A stretch of 64,000 nt of DNA from an uncultured Acetatifactor sp. (GCA_910585615.1 CAJUFO010000011.1:8633-72632); one strand, 5' to 3'. Positions 24,481 through 33,604 are shown, counted from the first letter of the stretch. Notes: a model not told the origin generated them from the letters alone. Program-made: numbers and translations.

Positions 24481-26156
24481 GCCGTCTCCCCCTTCCTTTC
24501 TTCGATAGCCTCCCTGCAGGACGGGCAGGTTCCGTCACCACAGGCCTCTATCAGCCCGCTGCAGTACGGACAGGTCATATAGTTGTGTGCACAGTCGTTG
24601 CAGACATGTCCGCGCCTGCCGCCCACCCGAATCAGGAGCCGCGTGTTGTCAGGGTGGTAGTATCCGTCACAGTCGCTGCAGCGGACATAACCGCCCCTAC
24701 AGCTTCCACAGACTTGAATCGAATAGCCGTTCCGGCCATATACGCCGTATGTATCCCCCTTTTTGAACCACTCCCCACATCCCTTGCACTGCTCATAATG
24801 TTCGGACAGGCAGCTGCTGCAGATGTCCCTGCCGCCGACATGCCTCATGTCCCCATTGTCATGGTATCTGTGGCATATCTCACAGTACTGATAGTTACTG
24901 TCAAGGCAGTCGCCGCAGACATGGACCTCGTTCCCTCTGATGTCGTAGGCCGTGTCCAGCCCATCACAATGTTCGCCGCAGTCATTGCAGATGGGCTTGT
25001 CTTCTCTGCATCCATAACAGTACAGCCCCTCACTGATTTCATCTCCACAGCGGATGCACAGCCCGTATGTACCGACCTCCAGGATCCCGCACCTCTTCTC
25101 GTCAAAATCGGACCTGAAGCTGATATGGCCATCGAAGTCGGCATATGTCCAGTCGGCATACCCTCCGAATCCGTACCCTGCATCAACCCAGCCTGACTTC
25201 TCTCCAGTGGACGGCACCGTCCTCCACAGGTTCGGCACGTCCTCCAGCATGGAAATCTCTCGCTGGATCAGGTCCCGGTAGAGCCTGGAGTCGGCCTGTG
25301 CCCCGCGCGTCCCGCCGGACGTGTTGTACATCCTGCTCTGCAGCAGCAGGCCGCTCCCCGGTCGGTATGCGAAGACCTGCCTGGTGGTCTTCCTGTTGTT
25401 GAACGCCTCCGGATTCCCGTCGTCCGCCACTGTGAACGCTATGAAGCTGGCCACGTCCCTGGCGTAGCCGGAGCAGCCGTTATTGAACTTGTATTCCGTT
25501 GAATTGAACGAGTGGCAGCTGGTCAGGGTCGCACCACGGTCGTCCCCCTTTGGGTTGCTCATGGTCAGGAAGTGCGCCGGGTTCAGCGAGACGTACAGCT
25601 TGAAGCCAATCTTCTTTGCCGCCAGCTCGTCCGCGAACTGCGCGAAGAGCCGCTGGAACCTGCTACCAGCCACCTCGTCCGCAATGCCGAGGGCATCGCA
25701 GAGCGCCTTGAACACGCGGCCCGGCTTCTTCGTGGGCGTATATGCTTTTGGCGCCAGCGCATTGATCGCAGCGATGCTCAGGTCACGGTCCGTCTCGGAC
25801 TGATGCGCGCAGCAGAAAAGGTTCAGCGCCTGCAGTATGTTGTAGTGCCGGTCATCATCACGGTCAAGGGCATCCTGCAGAATCTCCAAGCCAAGCTCCA
25901 ATATCCTGTCGTAGTCCGGGTCGTGCGTCCGTGTCCCGTTGATGACCAATGCGTCGATTCTTTCATCCCACACAGGCGACCTGCTGAACAGCCCGCGCAG
26001 CCCCTGCTTCGCATGGGAGCTGTCCCTGGCGAGCCTGCGGATGAACCTCTCCGACACGTCATCGAGGACTCCCGTCTGGCTCGTGTGGGCCCCATAGTCC
26101 TTGAGCGCCTGCCTGATGTCCTGTTCCGCCTTTCCTATCATTTCCTGCATCTCCAT
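24477..26156 (-). CDS. multi-zinc-ribbon protein, 559 residues
   Basis: The N-terminal 370 residues form an unrecognised globular region (SLNPAHFLTMSNPKGDDRGA; GATLTSCHSFNSTEYKFNNG). The last 190 residues hold twelve CxxC pairs (CIRC, CYGC, CNDC, CGDC, CEIC, CSSC, CKGC, CGSC, CSDC, CNDC, CPYC, CPSC), enough for about six treble-clef or ribbon zinc sites. The N-terminal part resembles phage-type proteins encoded in Clostridia elements, but I cannot name the function. The array suggests nucleic-acid or protein binding. Confidence 0.7.
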   Translation of the reverse strand: MEMQEMIGKAEQDIRQALKDYGAHTSQTGVLDDVSERFIRRLARDSSHAKQGLRGLFSRSPVWDERIDALVINGTRTHDPDYDRILELGLEILQDALDRDDDRHYNILQALNLFCCAHQSETDRDLSIAAINALAPKAYTPTKKPGRVFKALCDALGIADEVAGSRFQRLFAQFADELAAKKIGFKLYVSLNPAHFLTMSNPKGDDRGATLTSCHSFNSTEYKFNNGCSGYARDVASFIAFTVADDGNPEAFNNRKTTRQVFAYRPGSGLLLQSRMYNTSGGTRGAQADSRLYRDLIQREISMLEDVPNLWRTVPSTGEKSGWVDAGYGFGGYADWTYADFDGHISFRSDFDEKRCGILEVGTYGLCIRCGDEISEGLYCYGCREDKPICNDCGEHCDGLDTAYDIRGNEVHVCGDCLDSNYQYCEICHRYHDNGDMRHVGGRDICSSCLSEHYEQCKGCGEWFKKGDTYGVYGRNGYSIQVCGSCRGGYVRCSDCDGYYHPDNTRLLIRVGGRRGHVCNDCAHNYMTCPYCSGLIEACGDGTCPSCREAIEERKGETA

Positions 26157-26410
26157 ATACAGAATCCTCCTTTGAAATGGGTATCTGGGATTTCAGGGAA
26201 CCCCAAAATCCTGATGCCCCTGATAATCTGTTTGCTGCTTTCCAAAGCCCAGCCATGCCGCTATGTACTGCCAAAAACGCAATGCCGGAAAGCTTTCGGT
26301 CTCCCACACGGAACGTCCAAAGGAAAAAGCAGAACCAATAGGCCCTGCCCTCTCCTGCATCATTCCCGTCCTTTCGCATCATCTTTCCATGGATGCCGGT
26401 ACGTCCGCCG

Positions 26411-27664
26411 TCACCCTGGTCCCCAATCCTGTCCCGCCCCATTATCCTCTCTCGGCACATCCACTGTCTCCATCCTGCAGACGGACACCTCATATGCGAC
26501 CCGCATCTCGTCTTCCGTCTCCGACAGCTCCTTCCTATACTCCCGGCTCTGGATCCTCCCCGTCACCTCCACTGCGGAGCCCACATCCAGCCTGGATGCC
26601 AGCACCGCGTCCTTTCCCCAGCAGATGCAGGGGATATAATCGGACCTGCCATATGGCCTGTTCACCGCCAGCAGGATGTCCGCGATTTCCCTCCCCAACG
26701 GCGTCTTCCGGTAGACCGGGGCCTTGCAGAGATACCCTTTCAGGCAGATACGGTTGTTGCTTTCGTAATCGATATATCTTTCGTCCACACGCCTGATGCC
26801 CTGCACGAATACGGAAAGCTCCAGATGGCTCCTCCCGTCCTCTTTCCTGTTATAAGAACGGAACTGTCCTGCGATCTCCACCATACCGTCCAGATAGTCC
26901 TTTTCCATATCCGCAACGCTTTCAGATACCATCAGGGGGACCTTATCCGTAACGCCGCTTGCACGGCAGGTCAGGATATCCACCCTGTAGAACCTCTCGC
27001 CATATGCCTCATGGCTGTAGCGAGCCCCCGGCATTATCTTTCCTATCACACAAGCCCCATTGTTCTCCAAGCTTTTATCCCTCATCGTCTTCCTCCTCTC
27101 TCCCATGGATGCTTTGGGCCGCACGTCTCCTTGGTTATCCGGCTGCCACAGTTCCATGCACTCAAAGGAATACATGTCCTCATCACATTTCGGGCAATAG
27201 TACGGGTATTCCTTCCGCAGCCACTTGTCCCTTTCCGGCTGCACATTGGAGCCGCATCTCCTACATGCCATCCTTCTTCTGGTCTTCCCTTCCAATCTCC
27301 CCCCCTCCGCCATTTCCGGAACGGCAATCTGATGTCCCGAAATATGGAGCTTCGCATATCTCCATCCTCCGTCCACAGCCTCATAGCCCCCATCCCCGCG
27401 TTCCTCCTGCAGCTGCCCGGACATCTCCACACAGTCCCTGGCTTTCGTATCCGCAATCCTGCACAGTCTTTCGGGCAGGGGCGCTATATCCCCAGATACC
27501 CCTAGGACTTCGGCCACATCCGTATCCTGTGTGTACCACGTCCCATGCAGCACATATATCGGCAGCTCCATATCGCCCTCCTGTCCCGTCCATATCTCCA
27601 CACAGCCCTTTATCCCACAGTCGCAGCATCGGTGGTTGGCAGATATGGGACAGCGGCATCCCAA
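26411..27664 (-). CDS. SSB/OB-fold protein with N-terminal zinc-ribbon extension
   Basis: The last 224 residues read as single-strand-DNA-binding/PriB-like OB folds (GKIMPGARYSHEAYGERFYR; DYIPCICWGKDAVLASRLDV; SAVEVTGRIQSREYRKELSE). Residues 1-193 hold a separate part with a CRRC...CPKC zinc ribbon. An ATG at 27085 (MRDKSLENN) has a perfect AGGAGG 6 bases upstream, and that ribosome site is translated as GERRKT in the long frame. So either an internal start gives a 224-residue SSB, or two genes have fused. It likely coats ssDNA for the annealing protein and exonuclease encoded upstream. Confidence 0.72.
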   Translation of the reverse strand: MGCRCPISANHRCCDCGIKGCVEIWTGQEGDMELPIYVLHGTWYTQDTDVAEVLGVSGDIAPLPERLCRIADTKARDCVEMSGQLQEERGDGGYEAVDGGWRYAKLHISGHQIAVPEMAEGGRLEGKTRRRMACRRCGSNVQPERDKWLRKEYPYYCPKCDEDMYSFECMELWQPDNQGDVRPKASMGERRKTMRDKSLENNGACVIGKIMPGARYSHEAYGERFYRVDILTCRASGVTDKVPLMVSESVADMEKDYLDGMVEIAGQFRSYNRKEDGRSHLELSVFVQGIRRVDERYIDYESNNRICLKGYLCKAPVYRKTPLGREIADILLAVNRPYGRSDYIPCICWGKDAVLASRLDVGSAVEVTGRIQSREYRKELSETEDEMRVAYEVSVCRMETVDVPREDNGAGQDWGPG

Positions 27665-27667
27665 ATT

Positions 27668-28576
27668 CTATACTATCACGACCCTCTTATCTGCCCTGTC
27701 ATAACGGTAAAGGGTATCTGACAGCACCTCCTCCAGTGCCACCTGTGCGCTGTTCACCTCCCTGATCATCCCTTTCAGCTCCTCATTATCCCCATAGCCC
27801 GTATCCGGTAGGAGGATCACCTCATGGATGGAGCTGGGGAGGATGAAGAGGTCGCTCCCCACTTCCTCCGCCACCCCATCCAGGACCCCCGGATATAGGA
27901 TACAGGCAGCTCCGTGGGTCTTCCTGCTGTTGGTCAGCACTTTCATAGGGAGGTCCGTACAGATCGCGTCCACAGGATCCTCCATATCGGCACCATGCCC
28001 CGAATCCGCCATCTCCCTCAGCACCTCATCCAGGCCCCTGCACTCCCACGGGAAGAGTCTCCGGGTGTTGCGCTTCGCCAGGCCGAACAGCTCCGCTGTG
28101 CAGGTCTCCCACATCTCCATATGGGAATTATGTATCAGGATAGTCCCGTCGCCCAGCTGCTCCCCATGGTAGGAATAGTAGAAGCAGATTGCCAGGTCCA
28201 GGAACTCGATGTATGGCATCCCATCCAGCAGCTCCTCGTTCCCTTTCCTCCCGATCAGCCGGTAGCATATCCTGTCCCGCACATCTTCGAACGATTTGAA
28301 GAATTCCATGTCGATGCCTCCTTCGGGGCTTGACTCCCTATAGGCCGACAGCACCCTTCCCACGACCTCTTTGAACGGCATGCCGGATTCATAAGCCCTC
28401 AGGAAACGTTCCAGATAGATAGTGGGCACTACCGTCTCTCCTTTTGCTAGAATCAGCAGGCCATGCAACAGGATGCCGTTGTTCTTCCTCACCTCCCTGG
28501 CCTCTGCCCTGAACTCCCTGCCCAGCTCCTTCTCCACTGCAGCACATATCTTCCTTGCGAAAACCTCCATATCCAT
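27668..28576 (-). CDS. DUF5688 family protein
   Basis: Protein of 302 residues that matches the DUF5688 pattern common in Lachnospiraceae mobile elements: an N-terminal helical part, then the hallmark LTNSRKTHGAACILYPGVL and DLFILPSSIHEVILLP. Function unknown; the family resembles a phage-encoded regulatory or nuclease-inhibitor fold only loosely. It sits 3 bases upstream of the SSB-like gene. Confidence 0.82.
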   Translation of the reverse strand: MDMEVFARKICAAVEKELGREFRAEAREVRKNNGILLHGLLILAKGETVVPTIYLERFLRAYESGMPFKEVVGRVLSAYRESSPEGGIDMEFFKSFEDVRDRICYRLIGRKGNEELLDGMPYIEFLDLAICFYYSYHGEQLGDGTILIHNSHMEMWETCTAELFGLAKRNTRRLFPWECRGLDEVLREMADSGHGADMEDPVDAICTDLPMKVLTNSRKTHGAACILYPGVLDGVAEEVGSDLFILPSSIHEVILLPDTGYGDNEELKGMIREVNSAQVALEEVLSDTLYRYDRADKRVVIV

Positions 28577-28592
28577 TCCGTATCTCTCCTTC

Positions 28593-28646
28593 CTATACGT
28601 CCATCAGAAACAGGGAGGGGCTCCATTGGATGTCGATGCCCTCCAT
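28593..28646 (-). CDS. possible 17-residue peptide
   Basis: MEGIDIQWSPSLFLMDV with GGGAGG 5 bases before the ATG, in the gap between the annealing-protein gene and DUF5688. Only the ribosome site supports it. Confidence 0.25.
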   Translation of the reverse strand: MEGIDIQWSPSLFLMDV

Positions 28647-28706
28647 ATTTCCCTCCCTGCTGTTCCTGTATCATTGCAGCGGCATTGCCATTGCCATTTA
28701 TCATTG

Positions 28707-29603
28707 TTATGCCGCAGTCCCAGATGTCCTGGCCTTGGGCTTCGTCTGTTTCAATGCGGCTATGGCCCTATTGTAGATTTCAGGCGTCATCTGGCTGATT
28801 CCTTCAATCCCATACCGTCTCAGCACCTCCTCCAATGCCACGCCTGTCCTGTTCAGTTCCGCCATCAGTACGATCTCCTGGGATCCGCTGATGCCACGTT
28901 TCCCGTCCCCGCCATTTCTGGAGCCAGGATTGTGCATGTCCCTTTGCCCGTCCATGGGTTCCGGATCCTGTCTTCCTGTCTGTGCCCGTCCTTGTTCCTG
29001 ATCGGAAGGCTTGCCCTGACGTTTCCCCTGGCCAGCCTTGCCGTCTTTCTGTCCCGTCTTCTGTCTGCCGCCATCCTGATGGCCGCTTCCACCCTGTCGC
29101 AGGGCATATACTGTCTGCCCATGGGAATCCGTAATCTCCAGGGATACGATCTCCCTGTTGTCATTGAAGGAGATCGCGCTCACCGAGAAGCGCTCATTAG
29201 AGATGTATTTGTCCCCTTTCTTCTGGATGCTCGTCTTTGCCGCCGGGATCCAGATGAATGGCGCCGAATACAGCTCCCTTCCGATCCCCCAGTTGAAGCA
29301 GGCCCTCTTGAAGCTGTCCGATGCCTGGGATTTTTCTTTCTCCGTATATCCGGTGGTTCCCACATCCTGTTTGGATATCCATTCGCCGGACTCCCTGTCA
29401 AGGATCTCCACCGTACAGTAGAGGTTCCCGTCTATGCACTGGTGGCTCCGTTTCCATCCGAATGCCCCGAAGGTCTCGTCAAGGATCCGTTGGTCCACCC
29501 GCGCATCCTTATAGAGCAGCAGGCTCAATCCTTTTTCATTTACCATGGCTATCCGGCATTCGATCTCCTCTGCCCTGAGCAGCCTTATCAGATCTTTTTC
29601 CAT
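28707..29603 (-). CDS. Rad52/Rad22-like single-strand annealing protein
   Basis: Phage-type recombinase that anneals complementary ssDNA. The first 170 residues carry the family pattern: HQCIDGNLYCTVEIL, GTTGYTEKEKSQASDSFKRA (the conserved Lys-Ala-Ser-Asp-Ser-Phe-Lys-Arg stretch) and CFNWGIGRELYSAPFIWIPA. A long, low-complexity, Gly/Gln/Lys-rich linker (about 185-245) leads to a C-terminal helical tail. With YqaJ exonuclease upstream and an SSB downstream it forms a Red-like recombination set. Confidence 0.82.
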   Translation of the reverse strand: MEKDLIRLLRAEEIECRIAMVNEKGLSLLLYKDARVDQRILDETFGAFGWKRSHQCIDGNLYCTVEILDRESGEWISKQDVGTTGYTEKEKSQASDSFKRACFNWGIGRELYSAPFIWIPAAKTSIQKKGDKYISNERFSVSAISFNDNREIVSLEITDSHGQTVYALRQGGSGHQDGGRQKTGQKDGKAGQGKRQGKPSDQEQGRAQTGRQDPEPMDGQRDMHNPGSRNGGDGKRGISGSQEIVLMAELNRTGVALEEVLRRYGIEGISQMTPEIYNRAIAALKQTKPKARTSGTAA

Positions 29604-29610
29604 CTGCCAC

Positions 29611-30540
29611 CTACGCTGCTTTCACTTCAAATCTTCTGGAATGGGAGACCTTGGCATAATCCGAATAGATCTCCGGCCTCTCTGCCTTGATCCTCTTCGT
29701 GTCGAGCCTTGTGGAATCCACGTTCCCCCATGACACACGGTAACGCTCGCTGCTTGCAGATTCGTTGTCCCCCATGAAGAGCTTCACTTCCTGCTCAATC
29801 TGTTTCTGCTCCTCCTGCAGTGCTGAGATGAAGCCGAGGATCTCTTCGCGCCGCCTCAGTTTTTCATCGAACCCTACAAGTTCGATCCGGCTCTCTTTCC
29901 GCGCCGTATGGAAATACTGTTGCAGCACTTCATCACACGCCTTGCTCCCATCCGGGGGCGGTATGGTCCCTTTCGCCACATGGCTGTTCCAGAAATCTTC
30001 CTCCATCTGTGTCAGTTTTCCTATCAGCCCGTCATCCCACTCCAGCTTACGGTAGATGAACTCCTTCCCTAAGATCACTGCTGCGATGTACCATGTGCGC
30101 TTTCCGGTCACCGCCATGTAATGGTAGCACTGCATCACATAATGGAGCGGGATGTTCCCATCTTCCCACTTGTCCGCACTGTACACGCTTGCCGTCTTAC
30201 ATTCCAGGCCTGCGTCCTCACCTACGACCAGACGGTCAACATCCGCAATCATGAACGGATGCTCCTTGCTCCGGTACATGAAGTTGGACTTCCTCACCTT
30301 CATCCCGGTTGCCTCCATGAACCTCTGCGCCACATAGTCCTCCAGGTCATGGCCGATACGGACAGCTTCATTGTCCAGTTCCTCTACTACATCACTGGTC
30401 TTGTCACGGAACACTTTCATTGCGCTGCTATAGGGGTTGACTCCGCAGATCGCCCCTGCATCGGAACCTCCAATCCCTGACTTCCTTAAACGGAGCCATT
30501 CTGTATTGCTGACTCCTGATAATGATATCTTCTCAAACAT
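29611..30540 (-). CDS. YqaJ family viral recombinase (exonuclease)
   Basis: Lambda-exonuclease-like PD-(D/E)XK nuclease. Motifs: GIGGSDAGAICGVNPYSSAM, a conserved GHDLEDYVAQRF helix, FMIADVDRLVVGED, and AGLECKTASVYSADKWEDG with the catalytic E-x-K, then YVMQCYHYMAVTG. At 309 residues it is of normal length. AAAGGAG precedes the ATG. It works with the annealing protein encoded 7 bases downstream. Confidence 0.92.
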   Translation of the reverse strand: MFEKISLSGVSNTEWLRLRKSGIGGSDAGAICGVNPYSSAMKVFRDKTSDVVEELDNEAVRIGHDLEDYVAQRFMEATGMKVRKSNFMYRSKEHPFMIADVDRLVVGEDAGLECKTASVYSADKWEDGNIPLHYVMQCYHYMAVTGKRTWYIAAVILGKEFIYRKLEWDDGLIGKLTQMEEDFWNSHVAKGTIPPPDGSKACDEVLQQYFHTARKESRIELVGFDEKLRRREEILGFISALQEEQKQIEQEVKLFMGDNESASSERYRVSWGNVDSTRLDTKRIKAERPEIYSDYAKVSHSRRFEVKAA

Positions 30541-30593
30541 AAGTCTTCTCCTTTCGCTGTTTCCTGTTTTCGTTTCTGGCCATCACGAAGGAA

Positions 30594-30630
30594 TGGGATG
30601 TCCAAGGTTGGTACGATTCCGGACATCCCA
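30594..30630. repeat. 10-bp inverted repeat between DUF932 and YqaJ genes
   Basis: TGGGATGTCC and GGACATCCCA flank a 17-base loop in the 180-base gap. It may act as an RNA hairpin that tunes expression of YqaJ, whose ribosome site lies about 40 bases further on the minus strand. Confidence 0.6.
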
Positions 30631-30719
30631 TCTTCCCTTAAGGCTTTGAAGCTGGCATTCCCCGCCACAGCAGATGGGCCATGCCTGCATGCCTGTATAA
30701 GATATGCCCGATGGGCTGT

Positions 30720-31655
30720 TCAGGCGGCCATCACCATCTGGTACGCCCTGTCGATCAGCGGGTTCCCGTCCACTGTCCTGGCGAACAGGGCCTCCCTGTA
30801 ATTGGCGCGCTCCCGGAGCGGCTTTGCGTGGGTGGCAAAGTCGGAGACTGCATTGATAAAACGGTATCCGTTCCGCCCCACATCCGCCAGGTCAGGCGCG
30901 TCATGGTATCTCGCCCGCAGGTCCTCCCGCATCTTACGGATGTTGCGCCTCTGCTGTGGGCTGCTGTCCTCCGCATCCGGGATCAGGGCGCTGATGAACT
31001 CTGCCACTTTGCCGTCCGAAAGCTTCATCTGCCCCAGCCTCCCGAAAGTCTTCCCCAGCTCCGTCATATACAGTCCGGCATACAGGAGCGTGTCCCGCGC
31101 CTCGTCCAGCTTGCCGCTGATGTCGCCGGTATGGTTGAAGCTCCAGCTGCGCTTCGCCGTGGAGAGCGCCAGGTTCAGCGTGTTCTGGCACACCACCCGC
31201 ACAGGTGTCATAGCCGCTTTGATGGCGCCGCTGCCGTCATGGGCGTTCATGAACACGAGGTATGGCGTGATCTCCTCGCCGTTGATGATGTACTGGTGGG
31301 GGAGCCTTGCCAATACCCAGGTCCGCCTGCCGCCCTGGAGGCTTCCTGCCGTCTCATAGCGGACACCCTCGCCCAGCAGCGCGTCTGTAAAGGAAAATGC
31401 CTCCGCGTTCTGCACCACCCTGTATCTGTCTGTCACGATTCCCAGGACGCTCCCGTCAGTGTCCCTCACATTTGCCTTAAATCCAGGGATGGTGTCACCT
31501 CCATCCACTGTCATGATGTCCTTCTGGATTACGTTCCAGTCCAGCCCCGCAAGGTGCAGCGCCGAGGTTGAATCGGGAGCTTCCGCTACCATTGTTCCCA
31601 GACCGTGCCAGGGCTTCTCCCTGACATAGAACATGGATTCTACATTTGCTGCCAT
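30720..31655 (-). CDS. DUF932 phage/plasmid-like protein
   Basis: Protein of 311 residues of the DUF932 family, often first in recombination modules of phages and plasmids. Recognisable segments: FYVREKPWHGLGTMV at the start, GVRYETAGSLQGGRRTWVLA, and PVRVVCQNTLNLALS in the middle. Biochemical function unproven; a role in element replication or recombination is inferred from its constant neighbours (YqaJ, annealing protein). Its start overlaps the region just after a 30-residue peptide gene. Confidence 0.88.
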   Translation of the reverse strand: MAANVESMFYVREKPWHGLGTMVAEAPDSTSALHLAGLDWNVIQKDIMTVDGGDTIPGFKANVRDTDGSVLGIVTDRYRVVQNAEAFSFTDALLGEGVRYETAGSLQGGRRTWVLARLPHQYIINGEEITPYLVFMNAHDGSGAIKAAMTPVRVVCQNTLNLALSTAKRSWSFNHTGDISGKLDEARDTLLYAGLYMTELGKTFGRLGQMKLSDGKVAEFISALIPDAEDSSPQQRRNIRKMREDLRARYHDAPDLADVGRNGYRFINAVSDFATHAKPLRERANYREALFARTVDGNPLIDRAYQMVMAA

Positions 31656-31658
31656 GGC

Positions 31659-31751
31659 TTATTTCCCCCTTTCCAGTTTTCCTGCCAGCCAGATGATGAA
31701 TCTGGCCGCTACTGTCCCTGTGGCTTTGAGAATCTTCAATGCTGTACTCAT
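31659..31751 (-). CDS. 30-residue peptide upstream of DUF932
   Basis: MSTALKILKATGTVAARFII... ends GKLERGK; basic and amphipathic with a short hydrophobic stretch. GGAGG is 8 bases before the ATG, and the next gene begins 3 bases after the stop, so it is probably translated as the leader of the operon. It could be a regulatory leader or a small membrane-active peptide. Confidence 0.6.
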   Translation of the reverse strand: MSTALKILKATGTVAARFIIWLAGKLERGK

Positions 31752-31774
31752 TGTAGGTACCTCCTTTTTGGCCT

Positions 31775-31796
31775 CCGATATAAGTGCGTATATCGG
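31775..31796 (-). promoter_or_regulatory. operator-like palindrome in front of the recombination operon
   Basis: CCGATATA/TATATCGG, perfect 8-bp arms, 6-base spacer, 24 bases upstream of the leader-peptide start codon. The AT-rich stretch just upstream (31800-31850 on the minus strand) has -10-like TATATT/TATAGAAT sequences and probably holds the operon promoter. Confidence 0.6.
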
Positions 31797-31870
31797 TTGA
31801 CTTGTTGTTATGTTGCAGGAAAATAATATATCATTCTATATAAGAGAGTTTGCAGATTTAGAGAACCAAG

Positions 31871-31903
31871 AAAAAAGAAGATTATCCCAAATGGACAATC
31901 TTC
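31871..31903 (-). terminator. second terminator after the GTPase cassette
   Basis: Minus-strand stem GAAGATT...AATCTTC followed by TTTTTTC. It would stop transcripts from the GTPase cassette before the recombination operon promoter. Confidence 0.7.
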
Positions 31904-32035
31904 TCGTGTAAGATACCAAGGTCAAAATGCAAGAAATATTCAGCGCCAGCATTACTCAGCCGCTAATACTTGTATACAGCAGAAACCGTACAAACATAGC
32001 CGGTTATTAATATCAATTTACACTATATGTACCAC

Positions 32036-32066
32036 AAAAAGAACTTCCGTTTATCGTTGGAGTTCT
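32036..32066 (-). terminator. terminator of the GTPase cassette
   Basis: Minus-strand stem AGAACTCC/GGAAGTTCT (one bulge) followed directly by TTTTTG, 60-90 bases past the stop codon of the 94-residue membrane protein gene. Confidence 0.75.
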
Positions 32067-32128
32067 ACTACAAAAACTTTTTAATAAATTCTATGCCTTC
32101 AACAACACTATCTTTTATCTCCCCAAAC

Positions 32129-32413
32129 CTATGTTGCCTTCCTATGCGAACACCTCCTACAAACTCTTTGCTTTTTCAATTTACTGCACATTGTATGCTT
32201 TACCTCACAAAGATAATGCCTCATCCTTTTTGCATTTATATATACGAAAAAGAAACTAATAACTCCAGCTAGCAATATTGCTATATGCACTATAAATTTT
32301 GCGGCAATTTTAATATAAGCCTTCAATAACAAAACGATTGAAAGTAATCCTATCAATATCCAGATTATACTTTTTATATTATGAACCGCTTTCATAATCC
32401 CATCCCCATTCAT
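32129..32413 (-). CDS. small two-helix membrane protein, 94 residues
   Basis: Two hydrophobic segments (IIWILIGLLSIVLLLKAYI and FIVHIAILLAGVISFFFVYI) followed by a very basic tail with Cys/Arg/His (CSKLKKQRVCRRCSHRKAT). No family recognised. It follows the GTPase gene by 26 bases and ends before two terminators, so it is the last gene of the cassette. GAGGA lies 4 bases before the start. Confidence 0.65.
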   Translation of the reverse strand: MNGDGIMKAVHNIKSIIWILIGLLSIVLLLKAYIKIAAKFIVHIAILLAGVISFFFVYINAKRMRHYLCEVKHTMCSKLKKQRVCRRCSHRKAT

Positions 32414-32439
32414 TAATCCTCATTTTCAGTTTCCCTTGC

Positions 32440-33573
32440 CTACTTTCTTATCTTTAATCTCTCTTTAAACAGTTCGCTCATTTTTTGCTTACCTTGCTCC
32501 GTCTCTAAGTCCTTTGTTGTTATTTCCCCCTTAAGCATTGCTGTCATTACCCCTATATACGCTTCTCCTAAAGCCGTTGTCATTGCTGATGCCGTAGCTC
32601 CAGAAATCGCACATCCAGCGATGCTCCCAATACCAGGAATTAATTTCAACAAACCGGAAACTATTGCTTTTCCTGCAAATGTTGCACCACTTGTACCAAT
32701 AATTGATGATATTAATGTAGTCAACACCGCCTTTGAAATGTCGAATCCAAAAATTGCTGTAATAGAAGCCAGCATCGCCACTTCAGTGGGCACTAAAAGC
32801 ACCGCATCAGAAAAGGGAATCGGAGTTGCACCCGCGGCCGCGGCAGCCGCTGCTCCGGCTGCAACTGCGGCTTGAGCTCTTTTCTGCTTTAACTTCAGAT
32901 TGACCTGTTGAACATTCATTAGCGTATCCACTATCTCACTGGGCAATGCCTCTTGCATAATTTCAATTAAAGCATCTAACCCATAGGCTTTTACGCAATA
33001 TTCATCATTAAATTCGAAATCCTCAGCTAATACAGGCACAATCTGGATTACCTCCAGATTTATAGACTCTATGTATTTTTTCATTTCCTGAGCTTTTCTC
33101 GATTCAAATGCCTGCGTAAGAACAATAATGACCGGAATATGGTAAATACGGCTTTCTTCTGTGAACGACTTAATCCATTCTATCTCCTGAGGCTCAAAAC
33201 GGTTAGATGCCATAGAGACGCAATACCATATGCAATGAATTGCTTTATTAATATCTCCTGAGTCCGAACCCTCTTTGATTGTTTTTAATAGCTCGCTTCT
33301 TATTTCTTTTTGTGAGTCATATCCTAGTTCGAATCCTCTAGTGTCATAAATACAAAGCGGAAAACCTTCCTTGCATATCTTAGCCATATGAGCCGTTACA
33401 GGTGCCCCTATCCCTGTTGTTACCAATCTTTCCCTAAAAATGTTGTTTATCAGTGTACTCTTCCCTACCCCTGATTTCCCTACTACAACAATATTCAGTT
33501 TATTTAAATTTTTCATCTTTTTATCGATAGCCCTCATACAGCTTTCTATCAAATCATTCGTGTTTATATCCAT
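32440..33573 (-). CDS. Era/YcjF-like GTPase with DUF697-like membrane-associated C terminus
   Basis: G domain with G1 GKSGVGKST, a switch threonine near GIGAPVTAH and G3 DTRG. The G4 position reads VLTQAFES in place of the usual NKxD/TKxD, so nucleotide specificity may be changed. After residue 240 comes an Ala-rich hydrophobic stretch (AAVAAGAAAAAAAGATPIPF) and Gly/Ala/Ile-rich helices of the DUF697 type, which associate with membranes. The gene is flanked by small membrane-protein genes, with a divergent XRE regulator beyond; the whole cassette is AT-rich. Function unknown; a stress or anti-phage role is only a hypothesis. Confidence 0.75.
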   Translation of the reverse strand: MDINTNDLIESCMRAIDKKMKNLNKLNIVVVGKSGVGKSTLINNIFRERLVTTGIGAPVTAHMAKICKEGFPLCIYDTRGFELGYDSQKEIRSELLKTIKEGSDSGDINKAIHCIWYCVSMASNRFEPQEIEWIKSFTEESRIYHIPVIIVLTQAFESRKAQEMKKYIESINLEVIQIVPVLAEDFEFNDEYCVKAYGLDALIEIMQEALPSEIVDTLMNVQQVNLKLKQKRAQAAVAAGAAAAAAAGATPIPFSDAVLLVPTEVAMLASITAIFGFDISKAVLTTLISSIIGTSGATFAGKAIVSGLLKLIPGIGSIAGCAISGATASAMTTALGEAYIGVMTAMLKGEITTKDLETEQGKQKMSELFKERLKIRK

Positions 33574-33604
33574 ATTTGTTATCCTTCCGTAACTTCATTT
33601 TTTA

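Noticed and set aside
25512..26639. 375-codon plus-strand frame opposite the zinc-ribbon protein gene
   Set aside because: GC-rich shadow of a motif-bearing gene; no domain and no ribosome site.
28489..28704. 71-codon minus-strand frame overlapping DUF5688
   Set aside because: Its second half is out of frame over a well-supported gene; only the 17-residue peptide inside the gap has a ribosome site.
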